Positions 13,409 to 14,475 of a stretch of DNA of 14,475 nt are shown here, piece after piece. Numbering within the stretch: position 1 is the stretch's first letter; every line of letters starts with the position of its first letter. This DNA is from a candidate division Zixibacteria bacterium DG_27 (GTDB taxonomy: Bacteria; Zixibacteria; MSB-5A5; DG-27), in NCBI GenBank assembly GCA_001302725.1, contig LIZU01000009.1, positions 1 to 14,475 of the forward strand, written 5' to 3'. The notes below the pieces were generated by a model that saw only the letters and a program-made list of their open reading frames with translations, was not told the origin of the DNA and did no database searches. A program made the position numbers and the translations under genes.

Positions 13409-14475
13409 ATGCGCTTCGTCCACATTGCAGATACCCATCTGGGCGCCTCCGGTCCCACCCGCAAGGTGACCCCCTCCGGGGTCAATCAGAGAGAGCAAGA
13501 TTTCTGTCTGGCCTTCAGCCGAGCGGTCGATACCATTCTGAAGATAAAACCAGATTTCGTCATCCACGCCGGAGATCTCTTTCACCAGGTGCGCCCCACC
13601 AACAGGATTCTGGCGTTTACGGCCAGAGAGCTTCAGCGCCTGACCACAAAGGAAATCCCAGTGCTCATCATCTCCGGCAACCACGACAGCCCCAAGCAAC
13701 CATACGTTGGCAACGTCCTCTCGGTTTTAGAAATATTAGAGGGTTTGCACTTGGTCTATGGGAACATGTATGAGAAGATCGTCATCGGGGAGGCGAAAAT
13801 CCACGCTATACCTCAGTGTCTCGACGAAGAGGACCTCAAAAGGGAGATGGACCGGGCCTGGCCGGATGAAAAATACCGTCACAATATCCTGACCATTCAC
13901 GGCGCCGTAGCGGGAATGAAGGAATTCCAGATGGGAGAGATCCTGGAACAACAGATTCCCGACTCCCTTTTCAGACGGGGTTTCGATTACGTTGCCCTGG
14001 GGCATTATCATCTCCGCTTTGAAGTTCGGAAGAAGGTCTATTATGCCGGTTCGACCGAGAGGCTCTCCTTCGGGGAGCTGGGTCAGGAGAAAGGTTTCTG
14101 GGAGGTTGACCTTCAGGCCGGGGAAGAGGTTTTCCATCCCTTGAAGGTTCGCCCCATGATCGAGCTTGAGAGTATCGATTGCTCAAATTACGAAGGGGAT
14201 GAGATTCCGAGAATCATAGAGTCCAGAATCGGGGGGAACGATATTGCCGACAAGATCGTCCGGTTGAAGGTTGTGAACCTCCCGGCTTCCTCCTATCGAT
14301 CCTTGCCCTTGGGCGAGATCAGAAAGATGACCGAATCGGCCCTCTATTTCGACCTTAAAATTGAGAGGATTGTGGAGTCGGGGATCACGGGAGCTGAGAC
14401 TGCAGCCATTGGCAAACTGTCACGCGAGTTTTCCGATTACCTCGAACGTCAGAAGGTAAGAGGAGCCGACAAAGA
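13409..14475 (+). CDS. SbcD/Mre11-like DNA repair nuclease (3' end cut by window)
   Basis: Translation from 13409 is open for 355 codons to the window edge. The N-terminal half has every motif of the Mre11/SbcD metallophosphatase fold: HIADTHLG (Asp8, His10), HAGDLFH (Asp56), ISGNHDSP (Asn91, His92), LTIHGAV (His164) and LGHYHLRF (His199, His201). These bind two metal ions (Mn in homologues) for double-strand-break end processing, normally with an SbcC/Rad50 ATPase. Residues from about 255 on would be the capping and partner-binding region. The partner gene, if present, lies past the right edge. The start has no ribosome site, only an A-rich run. SbcD and the related YhaO group cannot be separated on this fragment. 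Confidence 0.93.
   Translation, partial: MRFVHIADTHLGASGPTRKVTPSGVNQREQDFCLAFSRAVDTILKIKPDFVIHAGDLFHQVRPTNRILAFTARELQRLTTKEIPVLIISGNHDSPKQPYVGNVLSVLEILEGLHLVYGNMYEKIVIGEAKIHAIPQCLDEEDLKREMDRAWPDEKYRHNILTIHGAVAGMKEFQMGEILEQQIPDSLFRRGFDYVALGHYHLRFEVRKKVYYAGSTERLSFGELGQEKGFWEVDLQAGEEVFHPLKVRPMIELESIDCSNYEGDEIPRIIESRIGGNDIADKIVRLKVVNLPASSYRSLPLGEIRKMTESALYFDLKIERIVESGITGAETAAIGKLSREFSDYLERQKVRGADK

Noticed and set aside
13736..14137. Minus-strand frame of 133 codons within the nuclease gene
   Set aside because: Antisense to a gene with all SbcD/Mre11 motifs; no start signal.
1..14475. CRISPR arrays, insertion sequences, attachment sites, rRNA or tRNA genes
   Set aside because: Scanned by eye for regularly spaced repeats, terminal inverted repeats, transposase motifs and RNA gene features; none was seen.

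Overview
The window is a compact bacterial chromosome segment, moderately GC-rich by eye. Sixteen genes run on the minus strand (a partial left-edge gene through rplM), and one divergent plus-strand gene runs off the right edge. The order rplM-rpsI-rpsB-tsf-pyrH-frr-uppS-cdsA, the diacyl-lipid and undecaprenyl enzymes, several lipoprotein-type signals and a DUF4292 protein point to a diderm bacterium. It could belong to the Bacteroidota/FCB assemblage or a related candidate phylum. This placement is inference; no rRNA is present and I cannot name a species.

Layout, in transcription order on the minus strand. A near-consensus sigma70-type promoter (TTGACA-16-TATATT, 13130 to 13103) and a short hairpin leader precede rplM (L13) and rpsI (S9). 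A 116-base leader with a hairpin separates rpsI from rpsB (S2). Then come tsf, pyrH and frr, so ribosomal proteins, elongation factor Ts, UMP kinase and ribosome recycling factor share one transcription direction. Next are uppS (TTG start, its Shine-Dalgarno sequence buried in a hairpin) and cdsA, which supply the undecaprenyl lipid carrier and CDP-diacylglycerol for the envelope. A 349-base gap follows, with a candidate terminator, candidate promoter and foldable leader. It opens a second block: an MscS-type channel fused to a cyclic-nucleotide-binding domain, an NlpC/P60 lipoprotein hydrolase, uvrC, a metallo-beta-lactamase-fold hydrolase, a PHP-family phosphoesterase, a small M50 site-2-type protease, a DUF4292 lipoprotein, and the start of an exported protein at the left edge. 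Many junctions overlap or abut (ATGA, GTGA, TAG-GTG, TAA-ATG), which suggests translational coupling.

To the right of rplM, 385 bases separate it from a divergent SbcD/Mre11-like nuclease gene that is cut by the window end. This gap holds the rplM promoter and the most intriguing unexplained element in the window: a sequence near 13159-13242 that can fold as a three-way junction with no unpaired bases between its three helices. Its G-T pairs favour the plus strand as an RNA. It matches no RNA family I recognise and is the best candidate for something undescribed. The rest of the window is mostly well-known housekeeping genes.
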